Below, one piece after another: positions 7,433 through 16,357 of a stretch of 64,000 nucleotides of DNA. The notes below the pieces were generated by a model. That model saw only the letters and a list, made by a program, of their open reading frames with translations, ran no database searches and was not told where the DNA came from. Made by a program: the position numbers and the translations under genes. The first letter of the stretch is position 1; every line of letters begins with the position of its first letter. Origin of the DNA: Bradyrhizobium arachidis (GTDB lineage: Bacteria; Pseudomonadota; Alphaproteobacteria; Rhizobiales; Xanthobacteraceae). The stretch covers positions 8,618,001 through 8,682,000 of the forward strand of contig NZ_CP030050.1 of NCBI RefSeq assembly GCF_015291705.1, written 5' to 3'.

Positions 7433-10432
7433 ATGCCAGACATCCCGCCGCCCTTCACCGCGCCTTACGCCCCTGATGATGCCGAGATCGCAGCAAAGCT
7501 CCTGCCCGCGTCGCATCTGAGCCCGCCGCAGGAGGCGCGCATCGACCGCACTGCGACCCGGCTGATCGAGGCGATCCGCAAGCGCGACGACCGGCTCGGC
7601 GGCGTCGAGGACATGCTGCGGGAGTTCGCGCTCTCGACCAAGGAGGGGCTGGCGCTGATGGTGCTGGCCGAGGCGCTGCTGCGCGTGCCCGATGCGCGCA
7701 CCGCCGACCAGTTCATCGAGGACAAGCTCGGCGAGGGCGACTTCATCCACCACGAGACCAAGTCTACGGCGTTCCTGGTCAACGCCTCGGCTTGGGCGCT
7801 CGGCCTGTCGGCGCGGGTGATCCAGCCCGGAGAGACGCCCGACGGCACCATCGGCCGCCTCGTGAAGCGGCTCGGCGCGCCGGCGGTGCGCACCGCGACG
7901 CGCCAGGCGATGCGGCTGATGGGCAATCATTTCGTGCTGGGCGAGACCATCGAGCAGGCGCTGGAACGGGGTAAGCCGCGCTCCGGCCAGAAGCCGCGCT
8001 ACTCCTTCGACATGCTCGGCGAAGGCGCCCGCACGGCGGCGGATGCGAAGCGCTATTTCGACGCCTATGCCAGTGCGATCGAAACCATCGGCAAGGCGGC
8101 CGGTGATCGTCCCCTGCCCGACCGGCCCGGCATCTCGGTAAAACTCTCGGCGCTGCATCCGCGGTTTGAGGCGATCAGCCGGGACCGCGTGATGCGCGAA
8201 CTGGTGCCGCTGCTGCTGGATCTCGCGCAGCGCGCCAAGGCCCACGACCTCAACTTCACCGTCGATGCCGAGGAGGCCGACCGGCTGGAGTTGTCGCTCG
8301 ACGTGATCGCGGCCACGCTCGCCGATCCCTCGCTCAAAGGCTGGGACGGCTTCGGCCTCGCGATCCAGGCCTATCAGAAGCGCGCCAGCGCCGTGATCGA
8401 CTATGTCGACGAACTCGCACGCGCGCATGACCGCAAGCTGATGGTGCGCCTCGTCAAGGGCGCCTATTGGGACACTGAGATCAAGCGCGCGCAGGAGCGT
8501 GGGCTCGACGGCTATCCCGTGTTCACCCGTAAGGCGATGACGGATCTGAACTACGTCGCCTGCGCCGCCAAGATGCTGGCTTTGCGGCCGCGCATCTTCC
8601 CGCAATTTGCGACCCACAACGCACTGACGGTCGCGACCGTGCTGGAGCTTGCGCATGGCAGCGGCGGCTTCGAATTCCAGCGCCTGCATGGCATGGGCGA
8701 AGCGCTCTACGAGCAGCTCGCCAAGGATCACCCTGATATCGCCTACCGCACCTATGCCCCGGTCGGCAGCCATCGCGACCTGCTCGCCTATCTGGTGCGG
8801 CGGCTCTTGGAGAACGGCGCCAATTCTTCGTTCGTGGCGCAGGCCGCCGATTATCGCGTGCCAGTGCCGGCACTGCTGCAGCGGCCGGCGGATGCCATCG
8901 TCCGGCCGCAGGCGGCGGCGCATCCAAAAATTCCGTTGCCGGGCGATCTGTTCGCGCCGGAGCGGCGCAATTCGCGCGGCGTCGAGTTCGGCGAGCGTGC
9001 CGCGCTCGATCAGTTGCTGACGGACGTCAAGACCGAGGCGGCTGATCTCAAGCCGATTGCCGATGCAGCGCCTGATCAGGCCAATGCGGCGGTGGCAGCG
9101 GCACGCGCCGGCTTCGCCGCCTGGAGCCGGACGCCGGCGGCCGTGCGCGCGGCGGCGCTGGAGCAGGCCGCGCATCTCCTGGAGAGCCGCAGCGCGCATT
9201 TCATCGCGCTGCTGCAGCGCGAGGGCGGCAAGACGCTCGACGATGCGCTGTCGGAGCTGCGCGAGGCCGCGGATTTCTGCCGTTACTACGCCGCGCAAGG
9301 ACGCAAGCAGTTCGGCGCCGATGCCGCCATGCCCGGCCCGACCGGCGAGAGCAATGCGCTCGCGATGCGCGGCCGCGGCGTCTTCGTCGCGATCTCGCCG
9401 TGGAATTTTCCGCTGGCGATTTTCCTCGGCCAGGTCACGGCGGCTCTGATGGCCGGCAACTGCGTGGTGGCAAAGCCGGCCGAACAGACGCCGCGCATCG
9501 CGCGCGAGGCGGTCGCCCTGCTGCACGAGGCCGGCATTCCCAAGGGCGCACTGCATCTCGTCACCGGCGACGGCCGCATCGGCGCAGTGCTCACCGCGCA
9601 TCAAGACATCGCAGGCGTCGTCTTCACCGGCTCGACCGAGGTCGCGCGGGCGATCAACCGGACGCTCGCCGCCAAGGATGGGCCGATCGTGCCGCTGATC
9701 GCGGAGACCGGCGGCATCAATGCGATGATCGCCGATGCGACCGCGCTGCCCGAGCAGGTCGCCGACGACGTCGTCACCTCCGCGTTCCGTTCCGCCGGCC
9801 AGCGCTGCTCGGCGCTGCGGCTCTTGTTCGTGCAAGAGGACGTCGCCGACCGCATGATCGAGATGATCGCGGGCGCTGCGCGTGAATTGAGGATCGGAGA
9901 TCCCGCAGATGTCGCGACCCATGTCGGACCGGTGATCGACCTTGAGGCCAAGCAGCGGCTCGATGCGCACGTCGCGCGGATGAAGAGCGAGGCGAAGTTG
10001 CACTTTGCCGGCAAGGCGCCCGAAGGCTGCTTCGTCGCGCCGCACATCTTCGAGCTCAAGGACGCCGGCCAGCTCAAAGAGGAGGTGTTCGGCCCGATCC
10101 TCCATGTCGTGCGCTACCGCGCCGAGAACCTCGAGCGCGTGCTGCAGGCGATCGCGCGCACCGGTTACGGGCTGACGCTCGGCGTCCACTCGCGCATCGA
10201 CGACACCATCGAGGCGATCATCGACCGCGTCCAGGTCGGCAACATCTACGTCAACCGCAACATGATCGGCGCCGTGGTCGGCGTGCAGCCGTTCGGCGGC
10301 AATGGCCTGTCCGGAACCGGCCCCAAGGCCGGCGGCCCGCACTATCTCGCGCGGTTTGCGACCGAGCAGACCGTAACGATCAACACCGCGGCAGCGGGCG
10401 GCAATGCGGCGCTGCTCGCGGGGGAGGAGTGA
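7433..10432 (+). CDS. putA: Bifunctional proline dehydrogenase / L-glutamate-gamma-semialdehyde dehydrogenase
   Basis: A 999-residue enzyme that oxidises proline to glutamate in two steps, FAD-linked and then NAD-linked, with channelled intermediate. Residues about 60-470 are the PRODH barrel (MVRLVKGAYWDTEIK, FATHNALTV). Residues about 510-985 are the aldehyde dehydrogenase: AISPWNFPLAIF for NAD binding, FTGST, the general-base region IAETGG, and the catalytic Cys in SAGQRCSALR. There is no N-terminal ribbon-helix-helix and no long C-terminal extension, so it is the short non-DNA-binding class. Control must come from elsewhere, most likely the divergent Lrp-type gene. The length equals that of the well-studied Bradyrhizobium PutA, which supports the genus call. 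Confidence 0.97.
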   Translation: MPDIPPPFTAPYAPDDAEIAAKLLPASHLSPPQEARIDRTATRLIEAIRKRDDRLGGVEDMLREFALSTKEGLALMVLAEALLRVPDARTADQFIEDKLGEGDFIHHETKSTAFLVNASAWALGLSARVIQPGETPDGTIGRLVKRLGAPAVRTATRQAMRLMGNHFVLGETIEQALERGKPRSGQKPRYSFDMLGEGARTAADAKRYFDAYASAIETIGKAAGDRPLPDRPGISVKLSALHPRFEAISRDRVMRELVPLLLDLAQRAKAHDLNFTVDAEEADRLELSLDVIAATLADPSLKGWDGFGLAIQAYQKRASAVIDYVDELARAHDRKLMVRLVKGAYWDTEIKRAQERGLDGYPVFTRKAMTDLNYVACAAKMLALRPRIFPQFATHNALTVATVLELAHGSGGFEFQRLHGMGEALYEQLAKDHPDIAYRTYAPVGSHRDLLAYLVRRLLENGANSSFVAQAADYRVPVPALLQRPADAIVRPQAAAHPKIPLPGDLFAPERRNSRGVEFGERAALDQLLTDVKTEAADLKPIADAAPDQANAAVAAARAGFAAWSRTPAAVRAAALEQAAHLLESRSAHFIALLQREGGKTLDDALSELREAADFCRYYAAQGRKQFGADAAMPGPTGESNALAMRGRGVFVAISPWNFPLAIFLGQVTAALMAGNCVVAKPAEQTPRIAREAVALLHEAGIPKGALHLVTGDGRIGAVLTAHQDIAGVVFTGSTEVARAINRTLAAKDGPIVPLIAETGGINAMIADATALPEQVADDVVTSAFRSAGQRCSALRLLFVQEDVADRMIEMIAGAARELRIGDPADVATHVGPVIDLEAKQRLDAHVARMKSEAKLHFAGKAPEGCFVAPHIFELKDAGQLKEEVFGPILHVVRYRAENLERVLQAIARTGYGLTLGVHSRIDDTIEAIIDRVQVGNIYVNRNMIGAVVGVQPFGGNGLSGTGPKAGGPHYLARFATEQTVTINTAAAGGNAALLAGEE

Positions 10433-10477
10433 GGACGCTTCTGAATTCACGGCTCGCATCGGCGCGCAATCGCAGCT

Positions 10478-10531
10478 CCGTCATCCTGAGGTGCGAGGGC
10501 CGCTGAAGAAGCGGCCACCTCAGGGTGACGG
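10478..10531. repeat. Palindromic repeat family D, short copy
   Basis: CCGTCATCCTGAGGTG..CACCTCAGGGTGACGG with an inner GGGCCGC..GCGGCC hairpin. It is a compact member of the family at 34150. It lies between putA and the CoA-transferase gene; the rest of that 256-base gap shows only the transferase leader. Confidence 0.8.
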
Positions 10532-10688
10532 AGATCGTTTCGGGTCGGTGGCGGACGCGCGCTGGACACAGCAAGCCCTGCGCCTGGCGCCGTTGCATCC
10601 CGGCGAAACATCGGTCTAATGCTCCCATGATCCGCCCGCGCCAATTCCAGCGCGCGGGAAACGACAAGAACGAGGGAGCAACGCCGCG

Positions 10689-11894
10689 ATGGAAAAGGGC
10701 ATTTTTGCGGGCCTGAAGGTTCTGGACTGCGCGAGCTTCATCGCAGCGCCCGCGGCCGCGACCGTGCTGTCGGATTTCGGCGCCGACGTCATCAAGATCG
10801 AGCCGCCCGGCGCCGGCGACCCCTATCGCAATCTGCCCAACATTCCGGGCTATCCAAGCAGCGAGCACAATTACGCCTGGCTGCTGGAGGCCCGCAACAA
10901 GAAGAGCATCGCACTCGACCTTTCCAAGCCCGAAGCGCAGGCCGTGCTCTACAAGCTGGTGGAGGAGGCCGACGTCTTCATCACCAACATGCCGCCGCCG
11001 GTGCGCGCCAAGCTCGGCATCACCTATGACCATCTCGCCCATCTCAACGACCGGCTGATCTACGCCTCCTTCACCGGCTATGGCGAAAAGGGCGAAGAGG
11101 CCAACAAGCCCGGCTTCGACAGCAACGCTTATTGGGCGCGCTCCGGCCTGATGGACCTCGTCCGCGCCGACACTGAGACCACTCCGGCGCGCTCGGTCGC
11201 CGGCATGGGCGACCACCCCTGCGCCATGGCGCTCTACAGCGCGATCGTCACGGCGCTCTATCAGCGCGAGAAGACCGGCAAGGGCTCGCATGTCGCCTCC
11301 AATCTGATGGCAAACGGCATTTGGGCGGCGAGCGTGCTGGCACAGGCAAAGCTGAGCGGCGCCAAATTCGCCGAGCGACGGCCACGCGAGCGAGCGCTCA
11401 ACGCGGTCGCCAATCACTATCAATGCAAGGACGGCCGCTGGCTGATCCTGTCGCTGCTGAGCGAGGAGAGGCAGTTTCCAACCTTGGCCAAATGCCTGGG
11501 ACGCGAAGACCTCATCACCGATCCGCGCTTCGCCACCAAGCCCGACCGCCACGCCCGCTCGGTGGAGTTGATCAAGATATTTGATGAGACCTTTGCCACC
11601 AAGGATCTCGCCGAATGGCGAAAAATTCTCGACGGCAACGGGCTCGTGTTCGGCATCGTCGGCATTCTCGATGACATCCCCAACGACAAGCAGATGCTCG
11701 ACAACGAGGTGCTGGTGCCGTTCGAGAACGACACCATGCTCACCATCTCCAGCCCGATATGGATCGACGGCGCCAAGAAGGTCCAGCCGCGCAAGCCGCC
11801 AGCCGTCGGCGAGCACAGTGACGAGATTTTGCGCGGGGCGGGATACGACGAGCAGGCGATCAAAGAGCTGCGAGGTTCGGGGGCGGTGGGTTAG
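10689..11894 (+). CDS. Class III (CaiB/BaiF) CoA-transferase
   Basis: A 401-residue family III CoA-transferase that moves CoA between carboxylic acids. Family marks include the N-terminal GLKVLDCASFIAAPAAATVLSDFGADVIKIE (Rossmann-like start; only parts listed here matter), NKKSIALDL, the substrate-loop region around ASFTGYGEKG, and the C-terminal GEHSDEIL. The acid it handles cannot be read from sequence. It is a single gene: the next gene, a glutathione S-transferase, follows after a repeat. AGGGAG lies 10-15 bases before ATG 10689, supporting the start. Confidence 0.9.
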   Translation: MEKGIFAGLKVLDCASFIAAPAAATVLSDFGADVIKIEPPGAGDPYRNLPNIPGYPSSEHNYAWLLEARNKKSIALDLSKPEAQAVLYKLVEEADVFITNMPPPVRAKLGITYDHLAHLNDRLIYASFTGYGEKGEEANKPGFDSNAYWARSGLMDLVRADTETTPARSVAGMGDHPCAMALYSAIVTALYQREKTGKGSHVASNLMANGIWAASVLAQAKLSGAKFAERRPRERALNAVANHYQCKDGRWLILSLLSEERQFPTLAKCLGREDLITDPRFATKPDRHARSVELIKIFDETFATKDLAEWRKILDGNGLVFGIVGILDDIPNDKQMLDNEVLVPFENDTMLTISSPIWIDGAKKVQPRKPPAVGEHSDEILRGAGYDEQAIKELRGSGAVG

Positions 11895-11915
11895 CCCCAT
11901 CGTCTCCGCAAACTC

Positions 11916-11996
11916 CGTCATTGCGAGCGCAACGAAGCAATCCAGAGTCTTTCCGCGGATGCATTGCTGGATTGCTTCGCTGCGCTCGCAATGACG
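11916..11996. repeat. Palindromic repeat family C, copy 1
   Basis: CGTCATTGCGAGCGCAACGA, then AGCAATCCAG, mirrored by CTGGATTGCTTCG and GCGCTCGCAATGACG. A second copy lies at 17190. It is REP-like and follows the CoA-transferase stop by about 20 bases. Confidence 0.85.
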
Positions 11997-12050
11997 ATGT
12001 GGAGCGATCTCGCTATATACTCACGACAACACCGCTCGTCGTGAGGTCCC

Positions 12051-12698
12051 ATGCCCAACTACCGCCTGCACTACTTCCCGGAATCCGGCAACAGCTACAA
12101 GCTGGCGCTGATGCTGACGCTGTGTGGCGAGACGTTCGAGCCGGTGTGGACCGATTTCGGCGGCGGCGTCACGCGCACGGCGGAGTGGCGCAAGGCCATC
12201 AACGAGATGGGCGAGATTCCCGTGCTCGAGATCGACGGCGTGAAGATGACGCAGACCGCGCCGCTGCTGCTCATGCTCGCCGAACAATATGGCCGCTTCG
12301 GCGCCGAGACCGAGGACGAGAAGTTCGAGCTGCTGCGATGGCTGTTCTGGGACAACCACAAGCTCACCGGCTACATGGCGACCTATCGCTTCATGCGGGC
12401 CTTCACCGAGAAGAACGATCCGCAGGTGCTGAAGCATTTCCGCCGGCGGCTCGACGATTTTCTCGGCATTCTCGACGGCCATCTCCAGCACAACGCCTTC
12501 GCGATCGGCGCGAAGCCGACGGTCGCCGATATCTCCATGATGGCCTATCTGCACTATCCGAGCGACGAGCACGGCTTTGATTTCGCGGCGAGCCATCCCG
12601 CCATCCATGCCTGGCTCGGCCGCATGGCCGCCCTGCCCGGCTGGAAATCGGCGTATGAGCTGCTGCCGGGACGGCGGATGACGAATTACGCGAAGTGA
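12051..12698 (+). CDS. Glutathione S-transferase family protein
   Basis: A 215-residue cytosolic GST-fold protein. The N-terminal thioredoxin-like domain (residues 1-80) has the GSH-binding GEIPVLEIDG segment with the cis-proline and MTQTAPLL, where GSTs bind the gamma-glutamyl group. The C-terminal helical domain holds AIGAKPTVADISM, the conserved N-capping motif. A catalytic Ser or Tyr near ESGNSYK is possible but not certain. It may detoxify electrophiles or act in aromatic degradation; nothing nearby settles this. It stands alone between two repeats. Confidence 0.88.
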   Translation: MPNYRLHYFPESGNSYKLALMLTLCGETFEPVWTDFGGGVTRTAEWRKAINEMGEIPVLEIDGVKMTQTAPLLLMLAEQYGRFGAETEDEKFELLRWLFWDNHKLTGYMATYRFMRAFTEKNDPQVLKHFRRRLDDFLGILDGHLQHNAFAIGAKPTVADISMMAYLHYPSDEHGFDFAASHPAIHAWLGRMAALPGWKSAYELLPGRRMTNYAK

Positions 12699-12714
12699 GC
12701 TGGGCTCTTTCTTT

Positions 12715-12846
12715 CCCCTCTCCCCGTTCTTACGGGGAGAGGATCAGGGTGAGGGGCCTCTCTCCACACGTGAGATCGCCGAGGGACCCGTACCCCCTCA
12801 CCCGGATCGCAAGAGCGATCCGACCTCTCCCCGCAAGCGGGAGAGG
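12715..12846. repeat. Palindromic repeat family A, copy 3
   Basis: It begins CCCTCTCCCCGT..ACGGGGAGAGG and ends CCTCTCCCCGC-AA-GCGGGAGAGG. Inside are GGGTGAGGGG/CCCCTCACCC and GGATCGC/GCGATCC arms. Compared with copy 2 it is in the reverse order. Confidence 0.85.
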
Positions 12847-12895
12847 TGGACCCGCAGCTCGCTCCGTGCGCTTCCAATCGACAGAGTTATCGCAG

Positions 12896-13060
12896 CTACC
12901 TCAGCGCCAGCCAGCCGAGCGTGAACAGGATGCCGCCGACGATCACCACCACCGCAACTGCCCAGGTGCTGACGCGGACGCTGCCGGTGACCTGCTTGGC
13001 TTCCTCATTGCGCGCGATCTCGCGATTGCGCTCCTTGTCGGCTTCGCTGGTATCAGTCAT
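12896..13060 (-). CDS. Small single-span membrane protein
   Basis: A 54-residue protein: a charged N-terminal half (TSEADKERNREIARNEEAKQ) and one membrane helix (TWAVAVVVIVGGILFTLGWL) near the C-terminus. ATG 13060 was chosen because it gives a compact charged head; 13 more codons upstream are open. It lies 17 bases downstream of the stop of the secreted CXXCH protein gene on the same strand and may be co-transcribed with it. I do not recognise the family. Confidence 0.6.
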   Translation of the reverse strand: MTDTSEADKERNREIARNEEAKQVTGSVRVSTWAVAVVVIVGGILFTLGWLALR

Positions 13061-13077
13061 GGGTGATCCAAATCGGT

Positions 13078-14613
13078 TTAGCGCGTCTTGATGAAGCACA
13101 TGCCGATGCGGCGCGAGGCCGCGGCAGCCTGACAGGTCAAACCTTTAGCACAGCTCCATGACGTAAAACTCTCATCCCGCGCTCCCGATCCCGCATTTTG
13201 CAGGGAACAATGCGCGCCCCAGCCGTCCTGATATTCGGTGCCGGCCAGCTCGCCGCTGCCGCGGGTCTGCGGCCGGCTGGCAAATCCGCGTGAGAAATCA
13301 GGACGTTTGCCGGCGGCGAACGCGGTCAGGATGTCGCGACGGCGGAGCTGGTCACCGACAAAATGCGGCGAGGCCGGCACAATGGTGGAATTGGACGGCT
13401 TGTCCGCGAGCCAGTCGACGCCCGGGAAATGGAAGCCGCCGATGCCTCGGGTCTGATGGCAGCCGGCGCAGGTGACGTCGTTGAGACGGCGCTGGAAGCC
13501 CGCGACCGAGCGGATGTTCTGCAGGTCCCCGCGCGCGGCCGCCTGCTTCAGCGCGCCGACCACGTCGTTGTCGGTGAAGACCGGATTGTCCTTGCCCTCA
13601 CCTTCCATCATGCCGAATTCCGGCTGCAACGCGGAGGCATCGAGCCCGGCCGGTGTCGGCACCACCGCGACCTTGGCCAAAAACTTCTCGGGGATCAGCA
13701 CGGTGCCGCGATCGAACTCGCGCAAATTCTCCGGCGCGAGCAGCCAGTCTTTAAAGTCGCGCCGCAGATCATCCTCTGCAAGGATGCGGTCGCGGTCGAT
13801 CTGGTTCTCCAGCGTCGATTCCTCGAACGTCTTCGTCGCGGCATCGTACTTGAACACCTTGAGCAGATAGTCGGAGCGGAAATCGTGCAGTGCCGATTTC
13901 GGCGCGACGGAGACCTGGATGTTGGTCTCGATGCGGTCGAGCATCGCGTCGGAAGGATGAACGCCGCCGCCGATCAGCCCCTGCCAGTCGCCATTGTCGA
14001 GCCAGCGCAGCGCGACCTCGGCACAGGTCACCGGGTTGCCGCTCGCATCCGCCTGGCGCGGGTCCCTCGCCTTCAGCACCAGATTGAACGTCATCGGCAG
14101 ACGCGTTGCGGTCTTGCCGCCGTCCGGCTTGTTGTCGAACCGCGCAAGACGATAGATCAGCCGGATCTCGCCGCAGGATTGTTCCGAGACATAGGCGCGG
14201 TCCATGCGGTTGACGATGCCGGCCAGCACGAAACGCGTGTCGGGCGACTTCAGATTGGCCCGGTCGAACAGCTGGACGTCAAAGCCTTCGCCGACGCCGA
14301 TGGTCTCGCTCGGAAAGGCCGCCTTCTGCTGCGCGACGTAGCGCTCGAGCTCCGCGTCGATCGCGGGTGGAATTTGCTCGAGCTGCGACAGCTGCGAAAA
14401 CATCTGCTCGGTCGTCAGCAGAAAGTTCGCGTTCCGCTCCGGCCAGAGCAGCCGCGAGATCGTCAGCACGTCGCTCTGGTCGAGCTTTTTCAGCAGATCA
14501 GGATCGGTGATCGCCGTGCCACGCGTCAGCGATGTAGTTCCCGCCGCGAAAAGCGGAACGGCGCCGCCGACCAATGCGGCAACAACAACCAGAATTCGCA
14601 ACGCGCGGCTCAT
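13078..14613 (-). CDS. Secreted protein with one CXXCH heme-like motif, unknown function
   Basis: A 511-residue protein with a clear signal peptide (ALRILVVVAALVGGAVPLFAAG). Most of the chain is an unassigned mixed domain. Near residue 390 is CAGCHQTRGIGGFHFPG, a single CXXCH that looks like a c-type heme site. The last 50 residues hold five cysteines (HCSLQ, SWSCAKGLTCQ, GMCF) that could form disulfides in the periplasm. The combination suggests a periplasmic cytochrome-like enzyme or electron-transfer protein, but I cannot name a family. It sits between a terminator upstream and the small membrane protein downstream. Confidence 0.75.
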   Translation of the reverse strand: MSRALRILVVVAALVGGAVPLFAAGTTSLTRGTAITDPDLLKKLDQSDVLTISRLLWPERNANFLLTTEQMFSQLSQLEQIPPAIDAELERYVAQQKAAFPSETIGVGEGFDVQLFDRANLKSPDTRFVLAGIVNRMDRAYVSEQSCGEIRLIYRLARFDNKPDGGKTATRLPMTFNLVLKARDPRQADASGNPVTCAEVALRWLDNGDWQGLIGGGVHPSDAMLDRIETNIQVSVAPKSALHDFRSDYLLKVFKYDAATKTFEESTLENQIDRDRILAEDDLRRDFKDWLLAPENLREFDRGTVLIPEKFLAKVAVVPTPAGLDASALQPEFGMMEGEGKDNPVFTDNDVVGALKQAAARGDLQNIRSVAGFQRRLNDVTCAGCHQTRGIGGFHFPGVDWLADKPSNSTIVPASPHFVGDQLRRRDILTAFAAGKRPDFSRGFASRPQTRGSGELAGTEYQDGWGAHCSLQNAGSGARDESFTSWSCAKGLTCQAAAASRRIGMCFIKTR

Positions 14614-14650
14614 GCCTGAGGTAACACCGCGCGGGGACGCCTATTCAAGC

Positions 14651-14682
14651 AAAAAGGCGCTTCACACGGTGGTGAAGCGCCT
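14651..14682 (-). terminator. Rho-independent terminator of the 14708-15718 gene
   Basis: Read on the reverse strand it is AGGCGCTTCAC, a short loop, GTGAAGCGCCT, then TTTTT. It has an 11-bp perfect stem and lies 26 bases after the stop of the coiled-coil membrane protein gene. Confidence 0.85.
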
Positions 14683-14707
14683 CTTTGAAAACAAGATATC
14701 GGCGTGC

Positions 14708-15718
14708 TCAGCGCGCGACGATCAGGCCCTTGCTGGTGACGACCACCCAGCGGCCGTCCTGGCGACGGATCGCATCGACCCGGCCCACGCCGGGAATGGG
14801 GTCGCCGGCATAGACCTCATAGAGGCCGTCGCGGCCCTCGATCAGTGCGCCGCCATTGGCGACGTCGCGCAGCCTCCAGCCTTCGAGCGTCGGCATGCGG
14901 CCGACCTCGGTCTTGGGCGTGGCGGGCGCGGGAGCCGGTCCGGCGGCGGCCGCAACCTGGGTCGGCACGATCGAGCCGGTGGTTTCCTTGGCGGGCGCAG
15001 CCGCAGCCTGTGCGGGCGCGGCGGGCGGCGTCGCGCGGAGCTTGTCGACGGTCTCGGACAGCTTTGCGAGCTTCGCCATCGGCTCGGCCTGCGCCTTCTC
15101 CAGCTTGTCGAGCCGGTCATTGGCCCGGTTGAACTGGCTGAGGCCGGTCTTGGAGGTGTGCTCGACATTCGCCCTGAGGGCGACGAGATCGGCATCGATC
15201 CGGGCGACCGAGGATTCCAGCGCGCTGGTGTCGGCGACCTGCGCCGGCGCGGCGGCCGGGGCTGCGAAATGCATCATGCCGGCGGTCGCAAGCGCGCCGC
15301 TGATGGCGCCGACGCCGGCGGCGATCGCGACCACCGCGGCCATCGCCGACAGGCGACGCTTGTCGCCGGTCTCGCGCGGCGCTTCCGGCTTCACATGAGG
15401 GGCAAACTCCTCGCGCTCCCAGGAGCGGTCCGAGGGCGCCATCACGATCAGCTTGCCGGGCTTCGGCTCAGGCTTTGCCTCGGCTTTCGGCTCAACCTTG
15501 GCTTCGAACTTCGGGACCTCGATCCGGGGCGGTTCGATCCTGGGGGCATCCGCCTTCACCGGATCGGGCTTCGGCGGCGCCTCATGGTCGGGGGCAATCG
15601 AGGGGGCCTCGATGCTGGCGGCAGCCTCGACGGCCTGCGGCACGGTCGCGGCGGCTTCGACGACGTTCGTCTGTTCGCCGGTCTCCTGGGCAGCCTGCTC
15701 GGGCATTGGTTCGCTCAC
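14708..15718 (-). CDS. Proline/alanine-rich coiled-coil inner-membrane protein
   Basis: A 336-residue bitopic protein. Residues 1-125 are an acidic, Pro/Ala/Lys-rich cytoplasmic region. One membrane helix covers roughly 128-155 (AAVVAIAAGVGAISGALATAG). A coiled-coil follows (SALESSVARIDADLVALRANVE to LDKLEKAQAEPMAKLAKLSETVDKLR), then a low-complexity Ala/Pro linker. A compact C-terminal domain holds GWRLRDVANGGALIEGRDGLYEV and PGVGRVDAIRRQDGRWVVVTSKG. The last domain recurs in rhizobial envelope proteins of unknown role. The layout suggests an envelope-spanning structural or scaffold protein. It has its own intrinsic terminator. Confidence 0.75.
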   Translation of the reverse strand: MSEPMPEQAAQETGEQTNVVEAAATVPQAVEAAASIEAPSIAPDHEAPPKPDPVKADAPRIEPPRIEVPKFEAKVEPKAEAKPEPKPGKLIVMAPSDRSWEREEFAPHVKPEAPRETGDKRRLSAMAAVVAIAAGVGAISGALATAGMMHFAAPAAAPAQVADTSALESSVARIDADLVALRANVEHTSKTGLSQFNRANDRLDKLEKAQAEPMAKLAKLSETVDKLRATPPAAPAQAAAAPAKETTGSIVPTQVAAAAGPAPAPATPKTEVGRMPTLEGWRLRDVANGGALIEGRDGLYEVYAGDPIPGVGRVDAIRRQDGRWVVVTSKGLIVAR

Positions 15719-15985
15719 GGCTCAAATACTCCAGTCTGGATTGACCTTTTGGTAACTTTCATTGCTTGCGAAATCCTTACCTCCGGACCCGCTTACCGAA
15801 ATTTTAGGAACTCATCCGGGGCCGAATTGGGTCGGGAAAATGGAACCGGCGTGGCGGCGTGCAACAAATCGTCAGCCGATGCTGCCCTGCGGCAGACGCT
15901 CGCCTTAGCCGAAGGGCTGCTTGCCCGTCATCGGCCTCTGGCTAACATGGGCGGTCCCGTCAGCCAGAAGGCGTTTGGGGGTGCC

Positions 15986-16357
15986 ATGACGATCGAGAAA
16001 TGCATCAACGCGTTTGGTGTCGATGACGTCATTTTCGAGGAAGGCTCGACCGGCCGCGAGCTGTTCGTCGTCCTCGACGGCGAGGTCGAGATCGCCAAGA
16101 TGAACGGCGCCAGCAAGACCACCATCGTCAAGCTCGGCAAGGGCGAGTTCTTCGGCGAGATGGCCGTGATCGACGGCTCGGCACGCTCGGCGACCGCGAT
16201 CGCGGCGGCGCCGAACACCAGGGTGATGCGGATCAATCACGCCCGCTTCGTCTATCTCGTCAGCCAGCAGCCGGCGTTCGCGCTGATGGTGATGGATGCG
16301 CTCTCAAAACGTCTGCGCGCCTCCAACGCGGTCACCTACCGGGCGGCGCAATCATGA
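15986..16357 (+). CDS. Stand-alone cyclic-nucleotide-binding domain protein
   Basis: A 123-residue single CNB domain. The phosphate-binding cassette is intact (GEFFGEMAVIDGSARSATA) with the key Glu and Arg, so cNMP binding is plausible. There is no DNA-binding domain. Starts at 15986 (MTIEKC) and 15947 (MGGPVSQ) are both possible; the first gives the usual compact domain. The stop overlaps the start of the MBL-hydrolase gene by four bases (ATGA), so the two are translationally coupled. The frame is open far upstream, but that part reads as shadow of the reverse-strand gene. Confidence 0.85.
   Translation: MTIEKCINAFGVDDVIFEEGSTGRELFVVLDGEVEIAKMNGASKTTIVKLGKGEFFGEMAVIDGSARSATAIAAAPNTRVMRINHARFVYLVSQQPAFALMVMDALSKRLRASNAVTYRAAQS

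Noticed and set aside
7403..10459. Very long open frame antisense to putA
   Set aside because: High-GC codon bias leaves the opposite strand open. The translation is rich in Arg/His/Glu without any domain, while the forward frame is a clear PutA.
14507..15985. Upstream extension of the cyclic-nucleotide-binding gene, giving over 600 residues
   Set aside because: The added residues lie opposite the coiled-coil membrane gene and the terminator. Only the last 123 residues form a domain.
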